Shown: in pieces, positions 1 through 5,092 of the stretch
How positions within the stretch are numbered: position 1 is the stretch's first letter
Layout: each line of letters starts with the position of its first letter
Assembly: GCA_029882235.1 (NCBI GenBank)
Contig: JAOULB010000080.1
Location: 1-8,035, forward strand
Direction of reading: 5' to 3'
Length of the DNA stretch: 8,035 nucleotides
Origin: Gammaproteobacteria bacterium
Lineage (GTDB): Bacteria; Pseudomonadota; Gammaproteobacteria; UBA6429; Thiohalophilaceae
Program-made: the position numbers and the translations under genes
Notes under the pieces: model-generated
Told to the model about the DNA's origin: nothing
Database searches by the model: none
Seen by the model: the letters and a program-made list of their open reading frames with translations, nothing else

Positions 1-1
1 A

Positions 2-427
2 GCGGTAACCGATAACCTGGGCGGATGCGGTTTGTTTGGCGTGGAGTTGTTTATCAAAGGTGATGAGGTCTGGTTCAGCGAAGTGAGTCCTCGCCCGCAT
101 GATACCGGCATGGTCACCATGGCCACGCAGAGGCAAAACGAGTTTGAATTACATGCTCGCGCCATACTCGGACTTCCTGTATCCACTGCGCTAGATCAGC
201 CCGGCGCCAGTGCCGTGATCTATGGGGGTTTGGATGAGAAAGGCATTGCCTTTGAAAACATCGACACGGCCTTGCAAGTCCCGCAAACCGATATCCGTCT
301 CTTCGGTAAGCCAGAATCCTTCCAGCGTCGTCGTATGGGGGTCGCCCTGGCCTATGGCAACGATGTAGCAGACTGCCGCAAGCGAGCTAAACTCGCCGCC
401 TCAAAAGTCACGCCGGTAAAAGGCTAA
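2..427 (+). CDS. purT: Formate-dependent phosphoribosylglycinamide formyltransferase 2 (PurT), C-terminal part
   Basis: The 5' end lies outside the window; 141 C-terminal residues are readable in frame from base 2. PurT is an ATP-grasp enzyme that makes formyl-GAR from GAR, formate and ATP in cytoplasmic purine synthesis. It is the folate-independent alternative to PurN. The visible part starts in the ATP-grasp domain with a GLFGVELF segment, then DEVWFSEVSPRPHDTGMVT. The two Glu of GVE and SEVSPR correspond to the magnesium/ATP ligands of the E. coli enzyme. The C-terminal domain holds the SAVIYGG strand and the IRLFGKPE...RRRMGVALA signature, whose Lys and Arg residues contact nucleotide and GAR. 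The length from these motifs to the stop matches the E. coli protein (392 residues in total), so the C-terminus is intact. The stop is TAA at 425-427. No good rho-independent terminator follows directly. Identification is by motif recognition and is firm. Confidence 0.95.
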   Translation, partial: AVTDNLGGCGLFGVELFIKGDEVWFSEVSPRPHDTGMVTMATQRQNEFELHARAILGLPVSTALDQPGASAVIYGGLDEKGIAFENIDTALQVPQTDIRLFGKPESFQRRRMGVALAYGNDVADCRKRAKLAASKVTPVKG

Positions 428-531
428 AAAACACACCTCCGACTAAAATTTTGTTGGGCATCGCTATCGCTCACCCCAACCTTCTTCCCGTTCTCTTTTA
501 AACCTGATCGCCAAGCCGCTACGACAACTCC

Positions 532-684
532 CCCTTTGCATGACGCGTGGTTGGGGTTTGATTTCTTCGCTTTTATAAAATCAGTAGCGGCAAGGATGCC
601 GCTCATTGTCAGTGGGCCATGGAAGGCCCATCTGACAATGGCATTAAGAAATCAAACCCCAACCACAAGCTTGCGTCATCAGGG
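532..684. repeat. Long nested palindrome (multi-branched inverted repeat)
   Basis: The core is a perfect 19-bp inverted repeat, GGTTGGGGTTTGATTTCTT at 549-567 and its exact complement at 646-664. Outside it, ATGACGC (540-546) pairs with GCGTCAT (673-679), and CCCT (532-535) pairs with AGGG (681-684). Inside the main arms sit three local palindromes. They are TTTTATAAAA (571-580), a 6-bp stem with a 6-base loop (586-591/598-603), and an immediately adjacent 15-bp stem with one bulged base (604-618/625-640, loop 619-624). Single-stranded DNA or RNA of this region would fold into a trunk with several arms. No transposase is nearby and I see no target-site duplication. It resembles dispersed REP- or MITE-like intergenic elements, but the copy number in the genome cannot be judged from one window. 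Confidence 0.8.
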
Positions 685-697
685 CGGCTTTCTTTTG

Positions 698-731
698 GTT
701 CGTTTTCTTTGGCCGTTTAAAGAAAATGAAC
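698..731. repeat. 13-bp inverted repeat hairpin
   Basis: GTTCGTTTTCTTT (698-710) and AAAGAAAATGAAC (719-731) are complementary at 12 of 13 positions. The one exception becomes a G-U pair in RNA. The loop is 8 bases (711-718). The surrounding CGGCTTTCTTTTGGTTC context resembles a repeat that I recall between genes in many gammaproteobacteria, where it is often mis-annotated as part of short hypothetical proteins. That recollection was not checked by a search. Confidence 0.7.
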
Positions 732-755
732 TCGTCTGTCCGGACGAGACCGGAC
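731..755. repeat. Two overlapping, mutually exclusive short hairpins
   Basis: CTCGTC (731-736) pairs with GACGAG (743-748) around TGTCCG. Alternatively GTCCGG (738-743) pairs with CCGGAC (750-755) around ACGAGA. Each stem uses the loop of the other, so only one can form at a time. The last base of the preceding 13-bp hairpin is also the first base here. No leader peptide or downstream gene is close enough to make this an obvious attenuator. It more likely belongs to the same repeat as 698-731. Confidence 0.6.
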
Positions 756-833
756 ATCAAAATACAGCTCGCGCTAGCGACTCAAGTTAAAAAGAAAAAT
801 GTGAAAACATCTAAATTGATCCCCTCACCCTAG

Positions 834-854
834 CCCTCTCCCTATGGGAGAGGG
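834..854. repeat. C-rich/G-rich intergenic hairpin (CCCTCTCCC / GGGAGAGGG)
   Basis: A perfect 9-bp stem, CCCTCTCCC (834-842) and GGGAGAGGG (846-854), has a 3-base loop TAT. It is preceded by CCCCTCACCCTAG and followed by GGATAAAA. ATCCCC (819-824) can compete by pairing with GGGGAT (852-857). The CCTCACCCTAGCCCTCTCCC wording matches a short dispersed repeat I recognise from many proteobacterial genomes. There is no T-tract after the stem on the plus strand, so it does not look like a rho-independent terminator for purT, which ends about 400 bases upstream. Confidence 0.65.
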
Positions 855-896
855 GATAAAACCCTAAACCAATCCCCCTCCCCTGCCGCTAAATAG

Positions 897-912
897 TGTG
901 AACACCATCACA
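897..912 (+). promoter_or_regulatory. CRP/Vfr-like operator
   Basis: TGTGA (897-901), six bases, then TCACA (908-912) is a perfect match to the core of the CRP consensus. The flanks (TAG and TTA) are only partly consensus-like. Its centre at 904.5 is 35.5 bases upstream of a start point near 940, which would be set by a TAATAT -10 candidate at 928-933. This is near, but not exactly at, the -41.5 spacing of class II activation. It could therefore activate the FHA gene or repress by overlapping the -35 region. Prediction is from the motif alone. Confidence 0.45.
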
Positions 913-927
913 TTAAACAAGTATTTT

Positions 928-933
928 TAATAT
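928..933 (+). promoter_or_regulatory. Candidate -10 element for the FHA gene
   Basis: TAATAT lies 16 bases after the CRP-like palindrome, with no convincing -35 hexamer, as is common for activator-dependent promoters. It overlaps the first possible ATG (932). If it is used, transcription would start near 940 and translation would have to begin at the internal ATG at 965. Confidence 0.25.
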
Positions 934-1273
934 GGTTAAGAATGACAAAGGAAACAGCCGGATAATGGAAGCTGAAAAAAAGTATCAAAACACCGTTTTA
1001 ATTCATGAACTGAAAATTCTCGCCACTGAGGTAACGCTGGGTCGGATGTCGGATAATGATGTTTATATCGATGACAAGACGGTCAGTGGTCATCACGCCA
1101 GAATTTTTACTTATTTCAACACCTCGTATATTGAAGATCTGAATAGCACGAATGGTACCTTTCTCAATGGCCAACGCGTGCATAAGCACATCATCCATAA
1201 CGGTGATGAAGTGCAGATTGGTAGTTATCTGTTTGTGATCTCCAAACCTGCTGTGGATCTGAAGGAAATCTAA
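932..1273 (+). CDS. Small FHA-domain protein
   Basis: This 113-residue protein is little more than one forkhead-associated domain (residues about 20-106), a fold that binds phosphothreonine peptides. The signature residues are present: Gly37-Arg38 in LGRMSDNDVYID, Ser52 and His55 in VSGHHA, and Asn74-Gly75 in DLNSTNGTFLNG. There is no signal peptide, membrane segment or second domain, so it should act in the cytoplasm as a phospho-reader or adaptor. No kinase, phosphatase or secretion gene is visible beside it, so the partner is unknown. Coordinates give the longest frame. The ATG at 965 (Met12) is preceded by AAAGGA (947-952), while the ATG at 932 has no recognisable Shine-Dalgarno and overlaps a possible -10 box. 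The shorter 102-residue form is therefore quite possible and would keep the whole domain. A CRP-like site lies just upstream. The gene converges on dctM with 6 bases between stop codons. Confidence 0.88.
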   Translation: MVKNDKGNSRIMEAEKKYQNTVLIHELKILATEVTLGRMSDNDVYIDDKTVSGHHARIFTYFNTSYIEDLNSTNGTFLNGQRVHKHIIHNGDEVQIGSYLFVISKPAVDLKEI

Positions 1274-1279
1274 GCCTTG

Positions 1280-2563
1280 TTAGCGCCCTAGCAGGGCCAG
1301 CGATAAAGACGGTACGTAGGTAATAATCAGTACCGCAAATAATAATATAAAAAAGAACGGCAGTGTTGCACGGTAGATCTGCATCACCGGTTTTTCAAAG
1401 CGATGACTGGCGATGAACAGGTTCATGCCAACCGGTGGGGTGAAGTAACCCAGCTGCATATTCGCAAGAAAGATGATGCCCAGGTGGACGGGGTCAACGC
1501 CATAACCGAGCGCAATCGGTAATAACAACGGCACCATAATCACCAGTGCTGAGAAGATATCCAGCATGGCACCGAGGATGAGCAGGAATATGTTCAGCAG
1601 CATCAGGAAGGTAAGTTTGCTGGAGACATATTGTTTTATGGTCTCGAATAATGTTGCCGGAACATCGGCGTCAATAAGATAGTTGGTTGATGCCAGGGAG
1701 ACCCCCAGGATGATCAGGATGGCCCCGACCAGCACCATTGAACTACACATGACTTCGGGCAGTTTTTTTAAGCTTACTTCGCGATAGATAAACACCTCTG
1801 CCACAATGACATAGAGCACGGTTACCGCCGCTGCTTCTGATATGGCAAAGTAGCCACCGTAGATCCCACCCAATACCAGAAATGGCATTGGTAATTCCAC
1901 CGCCGATGCGCGCAGTGCTTCCGCCACTTTGGGCCAGGAGAAATGTGACAGCGGTTTGCGCACGGACTTGTTTACCCACAGGCTCCAACCAGTGAGCAAC
2001 ACAATCATTAAAATACCCGGCAGGATACCGGCGAGGAACATATCATCAATAGTGATTTGCTGGGTGAGATTGAGCTGTTGCGCGATGATGCCGTAGAGGA
2101 TGAGTGGCAGTGAGGGCGCAAACAATAAACCCAGACTACCTGAAGTCGTGATCAAACCAAGATTAAAATTATCAGGGTAGCCCGCCTGCTTTAAGGCCGG
2201 GTATAACAGCGCACCCAACGCAATAATGGTGACACCTGAGGCGCCGGTAAACGCAGTGAAAAAGGCACAGGCGGCCAATGAAACAATCGCCAGACCAGCG
2301 GGCATCCAGCCCAGTAGCGCATCAGTCAGTTGTACTAGCCGTTTTGGTGCATTACTTTCGCCAAGTAAATAACCAGCAAAGGTAAATAAGGGTAAAGCTA
2401 ATAGCGCGGGCATCTCTGCCAGACGATAAAACTCAATCGCGATAACGGAGAGATCGATATCGGCCAGATAAAAACTCATCATGGCACTGGCGGCAATCAC
2501 TGCAAACAGAGGCGCGCCAAACAACGCAAGTAGAATTAAGGCCAGACCAAACAGGGCCATCAT
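1280..2563 (-). CDS. dctM: TRAP transporter large permease (DctM family)
   Basis: This 427-residue, highly hydrophobic inner-membrane protein has the usual DctM length and about a dozen membrane segments. It is the transport subunit of a TRAP system, moving substrate released by the periplasmic binding protein in exchange for the sodium gradient. Family motifs are visible in order: LPLFTFAGYLL (58-67), the GASG turn (107-110), a glycine/proline-rich GSLGLLFAPSLPLILYG stretch (142-158), EAAAVT (243-248), GAMLDIFSA (331-339) and the PPVGMN hairpin (376-381). The start overlaps the dctQ stop as ATGA (2560-2563), showing translational coupling; a second ATG follows directly at 2558-2560. It is the last gene of the operon. 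Its stop is 6 bases from the stop of the convergent FHA gene, and I see no terminator in that gap. The family is certain; the substrate cannot be read from this subunit. The symbol names the family. Confidence 0.95.
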   Translation of the reverse strand: MMALFGLALILLALFGAPLFAVIAASAMMSFYLADIDLSVIAIEFYRLAEMPALLALPLFTFAGYLLGESNAPKRLVQLTDALLGWMPAGLAIVSLAACAFFTAFTGASGVTIIALGALLYPALKQAGYPDNFNLGLITTSGSLGLLFAPSLPLILYGIIAQQLNLTQQITIDDMFLAGILPGILMIVLLTGWSLWVNKSVRKPLSHFSWPKVAEALRASAVELPMPFLVLGGIYGGYFAISEAAAVTVLYVIVAEVFIYREVSLKKLPEVMCSSMVLVGAILIILGVSLASTNYLIDADVPATLFETIKQYVSSKLTFLMLLNIFLLILGAMLDIFSALVIMVPLLLPIALGYGVDPVHLGIIFLANMQLGYFTPPVGMNLFIASHRFEKPVMQIYRATLPFFFILLFAVLIITYVPSLSLALLGR

Positions 2564-3069
2564 GGCCTTGTACCGTTTATTAGTTTACCGATACGTAACA
2601 CTATAAACATGCAGTACCGCAGGGTAATTACGCCAAAGGCAAAGGGCAGGATTAATTCCATCATCCAGATGGGCACCTGTGAGAAGGCTGTGCCACCATC
2701 GGCATAATCAATCATGACCATGCGTACTGCATAGCCGGTAAGAATTGCGCAGATAACAAAGACAAAAATATCGACGATCAGCCCAACAATGGTTCGTGCA
2801 CGTTCAGAGATATAACGCGTCAATACATCAATCGCAATGTGCTTACGTTCACGCGTAGCGACAACTGCACCGAACATTCCCACCCAAAGCACCAGGATAC
2901 GTAACATGGAATCACCATCGGTATACCCGGATTGAAACACGTTGCGCAAAATGATTTGTAATATTGCCAGACCAATCATGCCAGACAGAAAACCGACCAG
3001 CAGCATATTCTCAAGCCGCGCGATCAGGTTCAGGATGCGTGTTGCCCTGTTGTTATTATTGATTTCCAT
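2560..3069 (-). CDS. dctQ: TRAP transporter small permease (DctQ family)
   Basis: This 169-residue inner-membrane protein has four predicted membrane segments (about 22-42, 57-73, 92-115 and 133-158), the normal DctQ topology and size. The loop after the second helix carries ATRERKHIAIDVL (71-83), the charged region typical of the family, with R-x-R-K-H-I-x-I-D. DctQ forms a complex with DctM and is required for transport. The start at 3069 follows tatP by 26 bases; in-frame stops lie just upstream, so the gene cannot extend further. No clear Shine-Dalgarno precedes it, so its translation may depend on termination of tatP. The stop overlaps the start of dctM by 4 bases. The Q and M subunits are separate here, not fused as in some systems. 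Confidence 0.92.
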   Translation of the reverse strand: MEINNNNRATRILNLIARLENMLLVGFLSGMIGLAILQIILRNVFQSGYTDGDSMLRILVLWVGMFGAVVATRERKHIAIDVLTRYISERARTIVGLIVDIFVFVICAILTGYAVRMVMIDYADGGTAFSQVPIWMMELILPFAFGVITLRYCMFIVLRIGKLINGTRP

Positions 3070-3095
3070 AGGATGTTATCAATCAGATAGGCGAA

Positions 3096-4094
3096 TTATT
3101 TTTTCTTACGAAATTCGGCCAGTAGTTGATCCACTTTATTCACCAATTCAGCACTAAACACACCCTGTTTAATTAGTTTATTGGTGGTTTTATCCGCCAG
3201 TTCCTGCATTGCAGCTAACTCCTGCTTCGACGGCTGTAGAAACTTGATACCCTGACTGGCCAGTGCCTGTTTGGCTTTGATATTATTGTCCCAGTTCTGT
3301 TTATTCAGTTTCTTGAAGGTATTATTGATCTCTTCCTGCATAACCTGCTGGTCCGCCTTGCTTATTTTTTTCAGCGACTTATTCGAGAAGGTTAATGCGC
3401 CATAGGTAAAGAACAAAGGTACATCTAATAAATAACTCACCTTGGTATGCCATTGTAGTGCAATAGCAAAAACCGGCGGTGAACCAATAGTACTGAACAG
3501 CCCTGTTTGCAACCCTGTTAAGACATCTGTCAGTGGTAAAGAAACCGGTGAAACATTGATTTCTTCAAGCACCGCACGAGCAACGACATCACCTTTTGGC
3601 ACCCAGACTTTTTGCCTGGCGAGATCCTCAATATTTTTTACCGGCTCTCTGGAAAGCAGATAAGAAAAGCCATCGCCCGCAATTCTGTATGCGGTGTAAC
3701 CTTTTTGTTTTAAACCGTCGAGCAGAACCTTATCGAGCTTGCTGCGCACATAGTTCATTTCCTCATAGGATTTAAAACGCATGGGCAAACTGTAAATCTG
3801 ATTATTCTGGGCAATTTTTGAGAGAGCAGCATTCGTCAGCGCAGAACCATGTAACTGACCAATGCGTATTTTACGCATAACACTCTTTTCATTACCCATA
3901 ATGCCACCGGGATAGAATTTTAATTCCACTCGGTTGTTGGTTCGCTTTGCTATAGCTTTGCCCGCGGCACGCATTTCATTCATCCAGCTGGTACCATCAG
4001 GTGCCAGTGTCGCGATCTTGAGCACTGTTGCTCCAGCTTGACTAACTGGAACAATAATCGCCAGGAAAATAAATAGTGCTGACTTCAATCTCAT
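3096..4094 (-). CDS. TRAP periplasmic binding protein, TatP/DctP type
   Basis: The 332-residue protein has a Sec signal peptide (residues 1 to about 22: basic MRLK, hydrophobic core, SQAGA end). The mature part then opens with TVLKIATLAPDGTSWMNEM, the standard DctP family opening. The body has the expected two-lobe layout, with SREPVKNIEDLARQKVWVP (148-166) and the cleft segment LTGLQTGLFSTIGSPPVFA (192-210). It captures ligand in the periplasm and hands it to DctQM. Canonical DctP proteins carry an Arg in the K-x-R-V-P segment that binds the ligand carboxylate. Here the position is Trp164 (KVWVP), so a different or more hydrophobic ligand is plausible; this is inference. Its closest functional parallel is TatP (Tp0957) of Treponema pallidum, because tatT lies directly upstream. 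An AGGAG ribosome site 8 bases before the ATG overlaps the tatT stop codon. Confidence 0.92.
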   Translation of the reverse strand: MRLKSALFIFLAIIVPVSQAGATVLKIATLAPDGTSWMNEMRAAGKAIAKRTNNRVELKFYPGGIMGNEKSVMRKIRIGQLHGSALTNAALSKIAQNNQIYSLPMRFKSYEEMNYVRSKLDKVLLDGLKQKGYTAYRIAGDGFSYLLSREPVKNIEDLARQKVWVPKGDVVARAVLEEINVSPVSLPLTDVLTGLQTGLFSTIGSPPVFAIALQWHTKVSYLLDVPLFFTYGALTFSNKSLKKISKADQQVMQEEINNTFKKLNKQNWDNNIKAKQALASQGIKFLQPSKQELAAMQELADKTTNKLIKQGVFSAELVNKVDQLLAEFRKKK

Positions 4095-4102
4095 AACAAC
4101 AA

Positions 4103-4107
4103 CTCCT
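4103..4107 (-). promoter_or_regulatory. Ribosome binding site of the TRAP binding protein gene
   Basis: On the minus strand AGGAG lies 8 bases before the ATG at 4094. It shares bases with the TAG stop of tatT (4106-4108), so ribosomes ending tatT finish on the binding site for the next gene. This fixes the start of the binding protein gene and supports coupled expression. Confidence 0.75.
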
Positions 4108-4981
4108 AAAAATAATCCTTACCGCTTTTCAACAGTTCTTTTGCCCGTTGTTGCGCCATAATGTTGAGTAATGTTAATCCAGGCTCATTGGGCTGGGCAT
4201 TTATCACCGTATTTAATAAACGATCATGCAGCTTTTGATTAAAGACCAGCCGCGCATAGCGTTCAGCATAGTGTACTTTACGCATCAAATCACGGCCCTG
4301 TGACAGTTCAATGGCCCGCAGAAAAGATTTTTTTGCCTCCTCTGGTTTGCCACCAAGCGCTGCAGGCAAAAGGGTATTCATTAAGCCCATATAGAGGTGG
4401 GCACTACCACTATCGTACTTCTCATCCAGCTCAATAACCTTCTCCATACAGGCCTTGACCTTGGCCAGATCAGCGACCGCCGCCCAGTCATCTTTATGCG
4501 CCTTGATCCAGGCCACCCAGATCACAGCAAAGGTGTGTAACAGTGGCACATCATCGTCATCATCGATTTCATTGAGCTTCGCTTTAAAAACATCATAGGG
4601 ACTATCCAGTACAGCACAAAGATTATCCAGCTCTTCACATAAAGCTCGTCGACTATAATCACGTGCACGACTACTCAGGCGTTTATTGCGTGCATTATCT
4701 TTTACAAAAATTGAGGCATAAGCGCCATAGAGTCGCGCCCCTGCCAACAGGCTATCGGCATCTTCTGGATCACTCTGTATCAGGCCATCCATCAACAATA
4801 AATACGCGGGGGCGCCATCCTGAACGGTTTGTGGATCATCCTGATTTAAGATCGCCAGGGTTAAACCATCGGCCATATCACTGACACCGGCACAGGCGCT
4901 CAGAAAAATGAGACAAAGGCCAGTGATGAGGTTTCTAGCAATTCTGCGCTGCGATAATTTTAAAATAATCTCTTTATGCAT
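4106..4981 (-). CDS. tatT: TRAP-associated TPR lipoprotein, TatT family
   Basis: This is a 291-residue predicted lipoprotein. A basic N-terminus is followed by a hydrophobic stretch and the lipobox LSAC, with Cys30 as the lipidated residue. The rest is helical with TPR-like repeats and no membrane segment, so it should be anchored in a membrane facing the periplasm. The middle and C-terminal parts match what I know of the TAtT family: FAVIWVAWI (151-159), VIELDEKYDSGSAHLYMGL (182-200), LGGKPEEAKKSFLRAIELSQGRDL (209-232), then VHYAERYARLV, ending ELLKSGKDYF. In Treponema pallidum TatT (Tp0956) forms a trimer that binds TatP, and the same pairing is expected with the next gene. A run of five Asp (140-144) sits in a loop. 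It is the first transporter gene. No strong Shine-Dalgarno precedes the ATG at 4981, but no other in-frame start would keep the signal sequence. Confidence 0.88.
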   Translation of the reverse strand: MHKEIILKLSQRRIARNLITGLCLIFLSACAGVSDMADGLTLAILNQDDPQTVQDGAPAYLLLMDGLIQSDPEDADSLLAGARLYGAYASIFVKDNARNKRLSSRARDYSRRALCEELDNLCAVLDSPYDVFKAKLNEIDDDDDVPLLHTFAVIWVAWIKAHKDDWAAVADLAKVKACMEKVIELDEKYDSGSAHLYMGLMNTLLPAALGGKPEEAKKSFLRAIELSQGRDLMRKVHYAERYARLVFNQKLHDRLLNTVINAQPNEPGLTLLNIMAQQRAKELLKSGKDYF

Positions 4982-5090
4982 ATGAGGCTTAAGCTTGTTA
5001 TAAACGGGTCGTTTAATTGTTATTTATATAAGGTTACCCAACAGGCTCTATTATATAAAACCAGACGAATAAATCTGTAAAAAATACAGA
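4982..5090 (-). promoter_or_regulatory. hisC-tatT intergenic region with candidate tatT promoter
   Basis: This 109-base AT-rich gap separates two minus-strand genes. On the minus strand it holds a perfect TATAAT hexamer (5055 down to 5050), leaving a leader of roughly 60 bases before the tatT ATG. The best -35 candidate, TTTACA, is about 20 bases upstream of it, longer than the ideal 17. It lies inside the weak hairpin after hisC. A TATAT-rich stretch (about 5024-5031) is a second possibility. No clear operator is visible. Confidence 0.35.
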
Positions 5091-5092
5091 TT
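5072..5092 (-). terminator. Weak hairpin after hisC
   Basis: AATCTGTA (5072-5079) and TACAGATT (5085-5092) form an 8-bp stem with a 5-base loop, overlapping the hisC stop codon. On the minus strand it is followed by TATTC and not by a proper U-run, and the stem is AT-rich. It is at best a leaky terminator, so some read-through from his genes into the transporter is likely. Confidence 0.3.

Larger units (their letters stand above)
428..931. other. 504-bp non-coding interval rich in hairpin repeats
   Basis: This interval between purT and the FHA gene holds no open frame that looks like a conserved protein. Two frames stay open across it (84 codons on the plus strand, 60 on the minus). Both run straight through the inverted-repeat arms, so they are by-products of repeat structure. 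It contains, in order: a short gttggg/cccaac inverted pair (453-458 and 475-480), the large nested palindrome 532-684, hairpins at 698-755, a C-rich/G-rich hairpin at 834-854, and a CRP-like palindrome at 897-912. The heptamer GCCGCTA occurs at 515-521 and 885-891 and inverted at 585-591, which may be chance. The interval reads as a mosaic of intergenic repeats. Confidence 0.75.

Noticed and set aside
424..606. 60-codon open frame on the minus strand
   Set aside because: It overlaps the end of purT and the left half of the palindrome, is rich in basic residues, and shows no recognisable domain.
532..684. Complete insertion sequence or CRISPR array
   Set aside because: There is no transposase frame, no target-site duplication at the ends, and no regularly spaced direct repeats; only inverted symmetry is seen.
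536..790. 84-codon open frame on the plus strand
   Set aside because: It runs through the palindrome arms and the following hairpins, has no convincing ribosome site, and its sequence is dictated by the repeats. I treat it as repeat DNA of the kind often mis-annotated as hypothetical proteins.
834..854. Rho-independent terminator of purT
   Set aside because: It is about 400 bases past the purT stop and is followed by GGATAAAA, not by a T-run.
1285..1297. GCCCT-AGC-AGGGC hairpin at the end of dctM as a bidirectional terminator
   Set aside because: The stem is only 5 bp, lies inside the dctM coding sequence, and has no T-run on either side.
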